The position numbers were made by a program, and so were the translations under genes. Below, in pieces: positions 8,573 to 16,751 of a stretch of 38,671 bases of DNA. The stretch spans positions 1 through 38,671 of the forward strand of contig JAKPPP010000072.1 of NCBI GenBank assembly GCA_029547265.1, given 5' to 3'. Source of the DNA: Bacteroidota bacterium. Its GTDB lineage: Bacteria > Bacteroidota > Bacteroidia > AKYH767-A > OLB10. Each line of letters starts with the position of its first letter. The first letter of the stretch is position 1. A model generated the notes under the pieces. That model was not told where the DNA came from. It saw only the letters and a program-made list of their open reading frames with translations, and made no database searches.

Positions 8573-8580
8573 CAAAAATA
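8573..8580 (-). promoter_or_regulatory. -7 box TATTTTTG (GH16 gene)
   Basis: TAnnTTTG match on the minus strand, 32 bases before the GH16 start codon. Confidence 0.5.
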
Positions 8581-8584
8581 GCAT

Positions 8585-9865
8585 TTAACGCGCAATAGTG
8601 AATTTGTAGATGCGTTCGCCTTGCTTGATCATGTAAAGTCCCGGACTGAATCGGCTGATGTCGATTTTTCCTTCTTCAGATACTTCTACTTTACTCATTA
8701 CTCCCTGTAAGTTGTAAATGACAGCAGTGTTGGATGTAGAATTTTTTATCCAAATAAAATTATTCGCGGGATTAGGATAGAGCAGATGATTTTCTTTATT
8801 CACACTTTCTATTCCTGTTGAGGTACATGCAAATTGATTGATGGCTCCCCAGAGTTCATTATCGTAATTCGATAGTGCGTACAGCGGAATTCCTGCTGAG
8901 TTTCCCATCCTGATAACCACCATATTTCGTGATGGCGTCACGTAAATTTTCTGATCGTTTTTTCCGAGTGCGCAGTAGGTGTCCGGGGGAGCATTTGGAA
9001 TTATCTCTCCGTTGAATACGAATTGCGATTGCGGTAGCATATACGACGATTTCCCATTCAGCCACCAAAGATATCCGTAGCTATTGTTGATCGATTGACT
9101 ACTGTTAATCATATCATGCACATAATTCTGATCATGAATGATGCTATCACCATTCCAAATTCCTTTGTTGAGCATGAGTAATCCGAAGCGAGCCATGTCG
9201 CGCGGGCGACTATAAAACACCGAGTCGAACCATATTCCAAACATTCCCGTTGGTGCCAACAGTCGGGTAGAAGTGTAGTTTTGATAAGTACTTCCTGTCG
9301 CTGTTGCTACAACTTTTTGCAAGAGAAGATATACGGCGTTGTGATAAGCCCAACGTGTGCCTGCATCTGCTGCATAACCTAAACAAATCGGTTCTTGACA
9401 GTCAGTGTTTGGAACATTATCGTCGAGGCCGCTGGTCATGGTCAACTGATTGCGTATGGTGATTTTCTCTTCTTGCGCTTGCGTGCAGTTGGTCCACCCA
9501 ACACCTAAATATTTAGAGCTTGTGTCGCTGATATTTAGGTATCCTTCTTCTTGAGCAATTCCCGTTAATAGTGAAGTGATCGTTTTTCCTGCCGATGCCC
9601 AATACCAAACGCTGTCTTGGGTGAAGGTGCCGATGTATTTTTCATAGGCTATCTTCCCGTTGACTAAAATGATACAAGCTTTGGAATTCGATTGTGCTAA
9701 AAAATCATCGAGGCTATCTTTGTAATTCATGCACCAGCCTAAAGATGCGGGAGAAATTGTATCCCACGGTGCATTCGGAGTAGCGGCAGGGAAATAGTAA
9801 TTCCCCTGCGCGCTGAGTCCGTTAAAGTATATTGTGAAGCAAAAAAGCAGAAATAGTTTTTTCAT
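8585..9865 (-). CDS. Class C beta-lactamase-fold serine hydrolase with T9SS sorting domain
   Basis: A 426-residue exported protein: signal peptide (MKKLFLLFCFTIYFNGLSAQ), serine-hydrolase domain at ~35-345, and a type A sorting domain in the last ~75 residues ('YPNPANNFIWIKN' ... 'FSPGLYMIKQGE'). The active-site SxxK is Ser91-Ala-Gly-Lys94 and the YxN motif is Tyr174-His-Asn176, as in class C beta-lactamases, D-aminopeptidases and the EstB/6-aminohexanoate-dimer hydrolase group. True beta-lactamase activity is unlikely for a T9SS-exported protein; esterase or peptidase action outside the cell is more likely. It lies between the GH16 gene and another T9SS cargo gene, all on the same strand with short gaps of about 45-55 bases. 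Confidence 0.85.
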   Translation of the reverse strand: MKKLFLLFCFTIYFNGLSAQGNYYFPAATPNAPWDTISPASLGWCMNYKDSLDDFLAQSNSKACIILVNGKIAYEKYIGTFTQDSVWYWASAGKTITSLLTGIAQEEGYLNISDTSSKYLGVGWTNCTQAQEEKITIRNQLTMTSGLDDNVPNTDCQEPICLGYAADAGTRWAYHNAVYLLLQKVVATATGSTYQNYTSTRLLAPTGMFGIWFDSVFYSRPRDMARFGLLMLNKGIWNGDSIIHDQNYVHDMINSSQSINNSYGYLWWLNGKSSYMLPQSQFVFNGEIIPNAPPDTYCALGKNDQKIYVTPSRNMVVIRMGNSAGIPLYALSNYDNELWGAINQFACTSTGIESVNKENHLLYPNPANNFIWIKNSTSNTAVIYNLQGVMSKVEVSEEGKIDISRFSPGLYMIKQGERIYKFTIAR

Positions 9866-9919
9866 TACGATGGATTATTTCTGTGTGATTCTTCTGAATG
9901 TCGAAAGTTTAATCCGAAA

Positions 9920-12520
9920 TTATTTTTTTACAAATCGCACAATGCTATCGTCGGTTCCCGATAGTTTTATTATGTAAACTCCTGCCGGCAGTTGACTCAC
10001 ATCGATGCGTGTTTTCTGACTTACCGTTCCTTCAAATTCTTGAATTGTACGACCTGTCATTTCCATGATGCTCAATTTCGTATAGTTGATACCGTTAGCA
10101 ATGCTGATATTCAAGAAATCGTCGGCAGGGTTGGGAGCGATCATTACTTTTTTCTGATCTTGTTCCCCTATGCCTGTACAATTAATTACCAGTACATCCA
10201 TTATCGGAGACAAAGTTTCGCAGATACCATCGTTAACATTAAGAGTATAGTTACCTGTAGTTGAAACGAGCAATGAATCATTGTTAGCTCCGGATATTGT
10301 TACACCATTTTTGAACCATTGGTATTGAGCAGAACCTAGTACTAAATTTGACAGTATTACAGAACCACCAGGACAAAAAACTGTTGGTCCGTTAGCCACT
10401 ATGAAAGACTGAGGTGAAGTATGAATATTGATGACAGTTCCTGTAATTGCACTATACATTGGAGGATTAGTTGACGCAATTCGCATTTTATATGCGCTTG
10501 AGCTTGTAATTCCACCCGGAATAGCAATTGGTAAACTTGAAATAGATGTTGCAAATAATGATCCCACTGAAAGTGGATTTGAAAAATCACCAAAGTCGTC
10601 AGAAAGTTGCACCTCGAACATATTTCCGGGATTGAAAGTACCTGAAGAGTTTGCAACAATTGTATAAGTATGATCAGTACAGAATGTAGTATTGCTAAGA
10701 TTTAGAACAAGTTCATTTGTTTTTTGAAGGATAGTAGCATTTCCGCTTCCAACAGCAACTGCAATGATATTATTAATAAATACAGCATCTTTAAGGTCAG
10801 GGTAAGGTGAAAATTCTCTATTCCAAGTGTTTCCTCCATCTGCAGTGCGGTAGATACCGCTATTTGTAAAAGCCCAACCATTCAAAACATCTGTAAACCT
10901 CAGTTTATTAATGCTCCCTGAAAAGTTTGCAATACTTTGGTTGTTCCATGAATTTCCACCATCATTAGTGTTGAATATTTCACCCGCTTCAGTGCCGATC
11001 CAACCACTATTCCCATTCTGAAAGAACAAGCATGAAATTTGTCCAAAGGCACCGGTAGTTTTTAAATACCAATTCTGGCCACCATCATCTGTCATTAAAA
11101 TTTCAGCGCTGTTAGTTGCAATAAAACCAGTATCGTTATTGACAAACTGAATTTCTTTAAATGTATATCCGAATCCGGTAAACGAAGTAGTTATATCATT
11201 CCATGTGTTACCGATATCGGTTGATGATAAAATAATATCATCCGAACCGACAGCATAAATAGTTCCATTTGGTTTGGCGGATAAACCGAACAGGCTTCCT
11301 ATTGTTGTTGTGCTTATGGTATTCCAGTTAGTTCCAGCATTAGTGGATTTAATTATTGTTCCATTTTCTCCAACTGCTAATAAGTTACTTGAATTGATAG
11401 CAATGATGTCTTTCAAATTTTCTGATGTTCCGCTATTTAAAGAAGACCATGTGTTTCCTGAATTATTGGATTTTAATATAGTTCCTGTATTGCCAATTGC
11501 ATATACATCAGAAGATATACTAGTGACACCATTAAGGATTTCAGTCGACAGCAAATTTCCGATTCTATTCCAATTTAAACCATTGTTAGTAGTTTTTACA
11601 ATTATTCCGTTATTGCCAAATGCAATTCCTTCGTTTAATTGTGTCGCAACAATTCCATTAAGTTGATAGCCTGAAAAATCGGTATTGGCACTCCATGTAC
11701 TTCCTCCATTATGACTATATACAATTGTGCCATTGGCAAGGGTCGCGTAGTAGTCGCTTGAAGATAATATGTATAATCCGGAAACATTAGAAGTGCCAAA
11801 TTCTGTAGGTGTGGTTACCGGATCATTCCAAGTGAATCCGCTATTACTCGATTTGTATAATGTTGAATTTATGACGATAAGACCTGTAGTTCCGCTTTGC
11901 AATATCGCCATAGCCTTGTAAGTTCCTGCTATCGAATTTACGGTTGACCAGGTTTGTCCTGTATTAGAATATTTTAAAATTGTTCCTGATGTAGAAACTG
12001 CAAATCCTTCGCCGTTTGATGCGATTTTTACAGAAGCAAAGGTTTCGCCGGGAAGTACTGTTTGGCTGTTCCAAGTGAGGCCTCCATCTGTAGTATGTTC
12101 AATTGAACTTCCTTGTGTTGCCCATCCTTCATTGGCAGTTAAAAATGAAAGTGAAGTAACATTGCTGCTAAGAAATTTGAATTTCTTTGACCAACTATTT
12201 CCCCCGTTTGATGATCCGTATAACTGATTGTCTGAAGCAATAAAAAAAAGCGAATTTGTATTAATAGCTGAGAAATCAATGATATTCTTGTTCTGCAAGC
12301 AGTATTGATTTGTCCACGTATTTCCGCCATCAGCAGTTTTAATAATTGTACCGTAATCTCCTGCGATCCATCCTATCGTAGCTGAAACAAATACCGAGCT
12401 ATTTAAGTTGTTTCCTTGAGGCTTAGGATTTACGTATTGCCATTGTGCTTCACTGCTCGTTGATAATAACAGCAAACCGATAATATTTATTGCAGTAAAG
12501 AAGGTTGAGAATTTTTTCAT
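9920..12520 (-). CDS. Large YCF48/BNR-repeat surface protein with T9SS sorting domain
   Basis: An 866-residue exported protein. After the signal peptide (to about residue 26) come more than a dozen repeats of the YCF48/sialidase-like (BNR) type, recognisable by 'GTIIKTADGGNTW' and close variants roughly every 40-45 residues up to ~600; these should fold as beta-propellers. Residues ~605-700 are a beta-rich spacer, ~705-785 an Ig/PKD-like domain (CPGGSVILSN ... YQWFKNG), and the last ~75 a type A sorting domain (APNPADDFLNIS ... LPAGVYIIKLSG). In Bacteroidota such proteins are T9SS cargo of mostly unknown adhesive or binding function. No enzymatic residues are visible. Upstream there is no TAnnTTTG box, unlike most genes here. 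Confidence 0.88.
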   Translation of the reverse strand: MKKFSTFFTAINIIGLLLLSTSSEAQWQYVNPKPQGNNLNSSVFVSATIGWIAGDYGTIIKTADGGNTWTNQYCLQNKNIIDFSAINTNSLFFIASDNQLYGSSNGGNSWSKKFKFLSSNVTSLSFLTANEGWATQGSSIEHTTDGGLTWNSQTVLPGETFASVKIASNGEGFAVSTSGTILKYSNTGQTWSTVNSIAGTYKAMAILQSGTTGLIVINSTLYKSSNSGFTWNDPVTTPTEFGTSNVSGLYILSSSDYYATLANGTIVYSHNGGSTWSANTDFSGYQLNGIVATQLNEGIAFGNNGIIVKTTNNGLNWNRIGNLLSTEILNGVTSISSDVYAIGNTGTILKSNNSGNTWSSLNSGTSENLKDIIAINSSNLLAVGENGTIIKSTNAGTNWNTISTTTIGSLFGLSAKPNGTIYAVGSDDIILSSTDIGNTWNDITTSFTGFGYTFKEIQFVNNDTGFIATNSAEILMTDDGGQNWYLKTTGAFGQISCLFFQNGNSGWIGTEAGEIFNTNDGGNSWNNQSIANFSGSINKLRFTDVLNGWAFTNSGIYRTADGGNTWNREFSPYPDLKDAVFINNIIAVAVGSGNATILQKTNELVLNLSNTTFCTDHTYTIVANSSGTFNPGNMFEVQLSDDFGDFSNPLSVGSLFATSISSLPIAIPGGITSSSAYKMRIASTNPPMYSAITGTVINIHTSPQSFIVANGPTVFCPGGSVILSNLVLGSAQYQWFKNGVTISGANNDSLLVSTTGNYTLNVNDGICETLSPIMDVLVINCTGIGEQDQKKVMIAPNPADDFLNISIANGINYTKLSIMEMTGRTIQEFEGTVSQKTRIDVSQLPAGVYIIKLSGTDDSIVRFVKK

Positions 12521-12601
12521 TTATTTCATTGTTCTAATGATTTAGGTTTATACGAGTAAAAACTTAAAAGGTTATGGAGGTTTTTTCTTTGTTAACTACT
12601 A

Positions 12602-12638
12602 TAAAAAAAAGAACACCCGATCGTTTAGGATCGGGTGT
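12602..12638 (-). terminator. Intrinsic terminator after the nuclease gene
   Basis: A perfect 10-bp stem (ACACCCGATC at 12613-12622 with GATCGGGTGT at 12629-12638, 6-base loop) followed on the minus strand by a run of eight T. It sits just past the stop codon at 12644 and would end the etfB-etfA-nuclease transcript. Confidence 0.9.
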
Positions 12639-12643
12639 AAATT

Positions 12644-13270
12644 TTATTGGTCGGCTGACTTTTTTCTTTTGCTTATTTCGTCGCGTATTTTAGAAGCTGT
12701 TTCATAGGCTTCTTCATCAATCGCTCTCATCAAGGCTTCTTTGAGGTCTTCTATGTTCATAGAAGAATATTCTCCGTCGCCACTTATTGCTTCTTCGGCA
12801 GGCTTATCGACAACACCGGCTTTTTTCGGTAAACTTTTTGGCTTTTCTTCGTCGCCTGCTTCATCGAGTACTACTCCCGCAGAAGCCAAGATAAACTCGT
12901 AAGTATAAATTGGGCAATTGAAACGAACGGCCATCGCAATTGCATCGGAAGTACGAGCATCTATTTCCTGTGATTCTCCATCTTTGCTGCAGATGAGTTT
13001 AGAATAGAAGATGCCTTCTTTCAGGTTATAGATGATCACTTCATCGATATGCACGTCGAAGGCTATCGCGAAATTACGGAACAAGTCGTGAGTGAGAGGT
13101 CGTGAAGGTTGCATGTTTTCGAGCTCAACAGCTATAGCCTGAGCTTCGAATCCACCAATGATAATAGGCAATCGGCGTTTACCATCTTCTTCTCCCAAAA
13201 CGAGTGCATAGGCACCACTTTGGGTCTGGCTAAACGATAAGCCAATTATTTCCACTTTGATCTTTTTCAT
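12644..13270 (-). CDS. Bifunctional nuclease family protein (DUF151) with C-terminal UVR motif
   Basis: A 208-residue cytoplasmic protein. Residues ~1-135 are a bifunctional nuclease (BFN/DUF151) domain, with the typical 'LPIIIGGFEAQAIAVELE', 'RPLTHDLF' and 'IDARTSDAIAMAVRFNCPIY' segments. A charged linker follows, then at ~170-205 a UvrB/UvrC-type helical hairpin (LKEALMRAIDEEAYETASKIRDEI). Plant and archaeal BFN-domain proteins have been reported to have DNase and RNase activity; the bacterial role is not settled. The UVR motif suggests contact with a partner protein. It follows etfA with a 25-base gap and ends at a strong terminator, so it is the last gene of an etfB-etfA-nuclease operon. 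Confidence 0.9.
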   Translation of the reverse strand: MKKIKVEIIGLSFSQTQSGAYALVLGEEDGKRRLPIIIGGFEAQAIAVELENMQPSRPLTHDLFRNFAIAFDVHIDEVIIYNLKEGIFYSKLICSKDGESQEIDARTSDAIAMAVRFNCPIYTYEFILASAGVVLDEAGDEEKPKSLPKKAGVVDKPAEEAISGDGEYSSMNIEDLKEALMRAIDEEAYETASKIRDEISKRKKSADQ

Positions 13271-13295
13271 ACGCAGGTAGGTTGGGTGCGCGTGA

Positions 13296-14273
13296 TCAGG
13301 CGTTAACGGATTTAAATTCTTTTACGGCTTCGATTAGTTTAGGAACTACTTCGAATGCATCTCCAACGATACCATAATCGGCTGCTTTGAAGAAAGGAGC
13401 TTCAGGGTCTTTGTTGATGACAACAATAACTTTCGATGAACTAACACCTGCAAGATGTTGGATAGCTCCTGAAATCCCGATTGCAATGTATAAATTCGGA
13501 CTAACAGCAATACCTGTTTGTCCTACGTGTTCACTATGTGGTCTCCAATGCGCATCAGAAACGGGCTTAGAGCAAGCAGTCGCAGCACCTAAAAGGTTGG
13601 CTAATTCTTCTACCATTCCCCAGTTCTCAGGACCTTTTAATCCGCGACCGCCCGAAACTACGATTTCAGCTTCCGGTAAAGAAACTTTATCGGCAGCACG
13701 AACGATTTCTTTAATCATCGTTTTGAAATCGTTGTTGTTCACGTTTGGAGTGAAGGCAACGATATTCGCCGATTGAGCGTTCTCAACAACTTTGTATGCA
13801 TTAGGCATTAAGGCAATTACCTTAACATCACTTGTTAATGTTACGTCAGCAAAAGCCTTTCCCGAGAAAGCGCCTTTACGAACTGTAAAACCTGCTGACA
13901 TATCGGGAAGCGATACTGCTCCGTCAACATATCCTGCTTCTAATTTCACCGCCACGCGAGGTGCTAATCCTTTTCCTGAGAAAGAAGCTGACAGAACTAC
14001 GACTTTCGATCCTTCTGCTTTCGCAGCTTCAGCGATCACCGAGCCATAAGCTTGGTTTACGAACGCCTTCATCTGATCGTTATTTACGGTTAGTACCTTT
14101 GCAGCCCCGTATAGAGCTAGTTTTGTTAACTCGTCGTTGGATACATCACCGATAGAGATAGCCACACAAGGAACTCCCATTTGTTGAGCAATGCTATAAC
14201 CGTAAGAAACAACTTCGAAACTTGATTTTTTGAATTTGCCGTTTGCATTTTCGGCGTATACTAAAACTGACAT
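13296..14273 (-). CDS. etfA: Electron transfer flavoprotein subunit alpha
   Basis: A 325-residue ETF alpha chain of usual length. The C-terminal FAD domain is clear: 'VVSGGRGLKGPENW', 'DAHWRPHSEHVGQTG', 'YIAIGISGAIQHLAG' and 'VVINKDPEAPFFKAADYGIVGD'. With EtfB it forms a heterodimer that takes electrons from acyl-CoA dehydrogenases and related flavoenzymes and passes them to ETF:quinone oxidoreductase. The gene follows etfB in the same orientation (gap 66 bases). No acyl-CoA dehydrogenase lies within the window, so the electron donor must be encoded elsewhere. Confidence 0.97.
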   Translation of the reverse strand: MSVLVYAENANGKFKKSSFEVVSYGYSIAQQMGVPCVAISIGDVSNDELTKLALYGAAKVLTVNNDQMKAFVNQAYGSVIAEAAKAEGSKVVVLSASFSGKGLAPRVAVKLEAGYVDGAVSLPDMSAGFTVRKGAFSGKAFADVTLTSDVKVIALMPNAYKVVENAQSANIVAFTPNVNNNDFKTMIKEIVRAADKVSLPEAEIVVSGGRGLKGPENWGMVEELANLLGAATACSKPVSDAHWRPHSEHVGQTGIAVSPNLYIAIGISGAIQHLAGVSSSKVIVVINKDPEAPFFKAADYGIVGDAFEVVPKLIEAVKEFKSVNA

Positions 14274-14339
14274 GTGTTAAATTTTATGCTGAATAGCTTA
14301 CGAAGAAGCTTTTCTGTTAATGATAAATCTAAGTAGTTT

Positions 14340-15077
14340 TTAGATGGCTTTCGCTTCGTTGTGAAGTAAGTCAACCAATCCTTTTACATCGTCGGCAGCG
14401 ACTAATTTCACCTGACTTCTAGCAGCAGGCTTATCGTATTTTACGAATTGCTGTAGGGAAGGAACGTCGATTGCTTCAATTGTAGTTAAAGGCTTAGTAC
14501 GTGCACTCATGATACCACGCATATTCGGGATACGAGCTTCTGCCATACCTTCTGTTGCGCTTACTACCAGTGGCAAAGGACAAGTAATTACTTCTTTTCC
14601 GCCTTCGATTTCACGTTCAAGAGTTGCTGTAGTTCCTTCTACGTTTAACACCTTAACGATTGAAATAGAAGGTTGATCCAATATTTCACCCACCATTGAT
14701 GCTACTTGAGAACCGTTATAGTCGATCGACTCACGTCCTGTCATGATCATATCAAATCCTTGATCTTTCGCATAAGCAGCGATTTGCTTCGCCACGAAAT
14801 AAGCATCACGAGGAGCAGCGTTTACACGAACTGCGTCGGTAGCGCCAATTGCCAATGCTTTACGAATAGTAGGCTCGGTAGAAGCGTCGCCAACATGTAA
14901 TACCGTAACAGTACCTCCTTGAGCCTCAGTGAGTTCAAGGGCGCGAGTTAAAGCGATTTCATCGTATGGGTTAATAATAAATTGGACACCTGCCGTCACA
15001 AATGATTTAGCGTCGTCGCTAAAATTGATCTTTGTGGTAGTGTCGGGAACGTTGCTGATGCAGACTAAAATCTTCAT
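14340..15077 (-). CDS. etfB: Electron transfer flavoprotein subunit beta
   Basis: A 245-residue ETF beta chain. The ATG at 15077 (MKILVCISNVPDTTTKINF) is preferred over a GTG nine bases further upstream because the family begins with this strand. Family marks include 'INPYDEIALTRALEL' and 'MTGRESIDYNGSQVASMVGEIL', which form the AMP-binding region, and 'PNMRGIMSARTKPL', the loop that recognises partner dehydrogenases. First gene of the operon. A TAnnTTTG box at 15103-15110 would give a leader of about 20 bases, and the region is shared with the divergent TPR gene promoter less than 100 bases away. Confidence 0.97.
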   Translation of the reverse strand: MKILVCISNVPDTTTKINFSDDAKSFVTAGVQFIINPYDEIALTRALELTEAQGGTVTVLHVGDASTEPTIRKALAIGATDAVRVNAAPRDAYFVAKQIAAYAKDQGFDMIMTGRESIDYNGSQVASMVGEILDQPSISIVKVLNVEGTTATLEREIEGGKEVITCPLPLVVSATEGMAEARIPNMRGIMSARTKPLTTIEAIDVPSLQQFVKYDKPAARSQVKLVAADDVKGLVDLLHNEAKAI

Positions 15078-15102
15078 ATTTTTCACTTTTCAAACGAATT
15101 CA

Positions 15103-15110
15103 CAAACATA
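15103..15110 (-). promoter_or_regulatory. -7 box TATGTTTG (etfB operon)
   Basis: TAnnTTTG match on the minus strand, 25 bases before the etfB ATG. Confidence 0.55.
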
Positions 15111-15201
15111 CTCACTACAGAGCAGTAAAAAAAGGAAAAGAAGGGAATCAATTACAGATTTTATTCACCTTTTTTCGGGATGATTTTTACCAACGGATTG
15201 T

Positions 15202-15209
15202 TACTTTTG
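15202..15209 (+). promoter_or_regulatory. -7 box TACTTTTG (TPR gene)
   Basis: TAnnTTTG match 24 bases before the ATG at 15234. It falls inside the open N-terminal extension of that frame, which supports the downstream start. Confidence 0.55.
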
Positions 15210-15233
15210 TGCCTTCTCATAGTCGCTTCAATT

Positions 15234-15560
15234 ATGTCTGATAAAATCGCCACCCTCGAACAATTTCTGAAAGATGACCCTGCAGATACTTTTTCGCGCT
15301 ATGCCTTAGCTCTCGAATACGCTAAGATTGAGGACGTTTCAAAGGCTTTGTTCCTTTTGGGGCAACTTAAAACCATCGATCCCGGATATTTAGCTTTGTA
15401 CTATCAACTGGGTAAATTACAGCAAATTGCGGGACTTACCGATGAAGCTGCCGAGACCTATCGTGAAGGCATTTTGTTAGCATTGAAGCAAAATAACCGC
15501 CATACGCATGCCGAACTAAAGTTTGCCTTAGAAGATCTTACGGGGCAAGAAGAAGATTAA
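15234..15560 (+). CDS. Small tetratricopeptide-repeat protein
   Basis: A 108-residue soluble protein starting MSDKIATLEQF. The frame is open to 15180 and that extension reads like a membrane helix, but a -7 promoter box lies within it, so transcription most likely begins after 15209 and the ATG at 15234 is used. Residues ~8-100 form about two and a half TPR helix pairs ('DTFSRYALALEYAKIEDVSKA', 'YLALYYQLGKLQQIAGLTDEA', 'ETYREGILLALKQ'; each quoted in part). TPRs mediate protein contacts; no partner can be named. It is followed by the E1-beta gene, which has its own promoter box. Confidence 0.8.
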   Translation: MSDKIATLEQFLKDDPADTFSRYALALEYAKIEDVSKALFLLGQLKTIDPGYLALYYQLGKLQQIAGLTDEAAETYREGILLALKQNNRHTHAELKFALEDLTGQEED

Positions 15561-15627
15561 TTTGCTTCTTTTTTACACTATTCGGGCGAATACCTTTCAA
15601 TTTCTTTTTTTGTAAGTCCGTTCCGTT

Positions 15628-15635
15628 TATTTTTG
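15628..15635 (+). promoter_or_regulatory. -7 box TATTTTTG (E1-beta gene)
   Basis: TAnnTTTG match 21 bases before the ATG at 15657. A TTTG at 15609-15612 might be the -33 element, but the 15-base spacing is shorter than usual. Confidence 0.55.
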
Positions 15636-15656
15636 TCGTCACAACATTTATTAAAC

Positions 15657-16643
15657 ATGAGAGAAATTCAATTCCGTGAAGCGCTTCGTGAAGCTATGTC
15701 GGAGGAAATGCGTCGCGATGAGAGTATTTTCCTGATGGGAGAGGAAGTAGCGCAGTATAACGGTGCTTATAAAGTGAGCCAAGGAATGCTCGATGAATTT
15801 GGTGCTAAACGTGTTATTGATACGCCTATCGCAGAACTTGGATTTGCTGGAATCGGTGTTGGTGCTTCCATGAACGGCTTACGTCCGATTATTGAATTCA
15901 TGACTTTCAATTTCAGTTTAGTGGCTATAGATCAAGTGATTAACTCGGCTGCAAAGATGAAAAGTATGAGCGGAGGACATTTTGGTTGTCCTATCGTGTT
16001 CCGCGGACCAACTGCTTCTGCCGGAATGTTAAGTTCTCAACATAGTCAAGCTTTCGAAAGTTGGTATGCTAACTGTCCGGGATTAAAAGTGATTGTGCCT
16101 TCAAACCCTGCAGATGCCAAAGGTTTATTGAAATCTGCCATCCGCGATAACGATCCTGTGATTTTCATGGAATCGGAGCAGATGTATGGCGATAAAGGAC
16201 TTGTTCCTGATGGTGAATATTTAATGCCGATTGGAGTGGCCGATATCAAACGTGCCGGAACTGATGTTACTATCGTTTCTTTCGGTAAAATGATGAAAAT
16301 TGCGTTGAAAGCTGCTGAAGAATTAGCGGCTGAAAATATTTCTGCTGAAGTGATCGATTTACGTACTGTTCGTCCAATCGACTACGCTACCGTTATTAAT
16401 TCAGTTAAGAAAACAAACCGTTTAGTAATCGTTGAAGAAAGTTGGCCTTTAGCTGCTATCGCAACGGAAGTAGCGTTCAAAGTTCAACGTGAAGCTTTCG
16501 ATTACCTCGATGCTCCTGTGTTACGCGTGATGGGTGGTGATGTTCCATTGCCTTACGCACCAACATTGATTGAAGCTTACCTTCCAAATCCTGCACGTGT
16601 GATTAAAGCAGTGAAAGATGTAATGTACTTGCATAAAGCATAA
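15657..16643 (+). CDS. pdhB: Pyruvate (2-oxoacid) dehydrogenase E1 component, beta subunit
   Basis: A 328-residue E1-beta chain beginning MREIQFREALREAMSEEM; an in-frame ATG eight codons upstream is rejected because it overlaps the promoter box and is not conserved-looking. Typical segments are 'GEEVAQYNGAYKVSQGM', 'TPIAELGFAGIGVGASM', 'FRGPTASAGMLSSQHSQ' and 'VIDLRTVRPIDYATVI'. With E1-alpha it forms the thiamine-diphosphate-dependent decarboxylase of the pyruvate dehydrogenase complex. No E1-alpha, E2 or E3 gene is next to it, so the subunits are encoded apart. A branched-chain 2-oxoacid dehydrogenase beta chain is possible but the sequence looks more like PdhB. Followed at once by a strong terminator. 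Confidence 0.93.
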   Translation: MREIQFREALREAMSEEMRRDESIFLMGEEVAQYNGAYKVSQGMLDEFGAKRVIDTPIAELGFAGIGVGASMNGLRPIIEFMTFNFSLVAIDQVINSAAKMKSMSGGHFGCPIVFRGPTASAGMLSSQHSQAFESWYANCPGLKVIVPSNPADAKGLLKSAIRDNDPVIFMESEQMYGDKGLVPDGEYLMPIGVADIKRAGTDVTIVSFGKMMKIALKAAEELAAENISAEVIDLRTVRPIDYATVINSVKKTNRLVIVEESWPLAAIATEVAFKVQREAFDYLDAPVLRVMGGDVPLPYAPTLIEAYLPNPARVIKAVKDVMYLHKA

Positions 16644-16659
16644 TACCAACAATAATTTT

Positions 16660-16696
16660 AAAGCGGAGAAAAAAATATTTTCTCCGCTTTTTTTTT
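16660..16696 (+). terminator. Intrinsic terminator after pdhB
   Basis: A 13-bp perfect stem (16660-16672 with 16678-16690, core AAAGCGGAGA), 5-base loop, then a run of T to 16696. Confidence 0.93.
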
Positions 16697-16739
16697 GCAC
16701 GCTAAATAATTAGAAGTGTTTTTCATAACTTTTCTTTTA

Positions 16740-16747
16740 TACCTTTG
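16740..16747 (+). promoter_or_regulatory. -7 box TACCTTTG, four bases from the ATG
   Basis: TAnnTTTG match with only ATAA between the box and the ATG at 16752, which predicts an mRNA with no or almost no leader. Confidence 0.55.
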
Positions 16748-16751
16748 ATAA

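Noticed and set aside
8585..9865. True class C beta-lactamase (resistance gene)
   Set aside because: SxxK and YxN are shared by many esterases and peptidases, and the T9SS sorting domain points to an extracellular role.
15180..15233. Membrane-helix N-terminus of the TPR protein
   Set aside because: A -7 promoter box lies within it, so it is probably not transcribed; the TPR part starts at MSDKIATLEQF.
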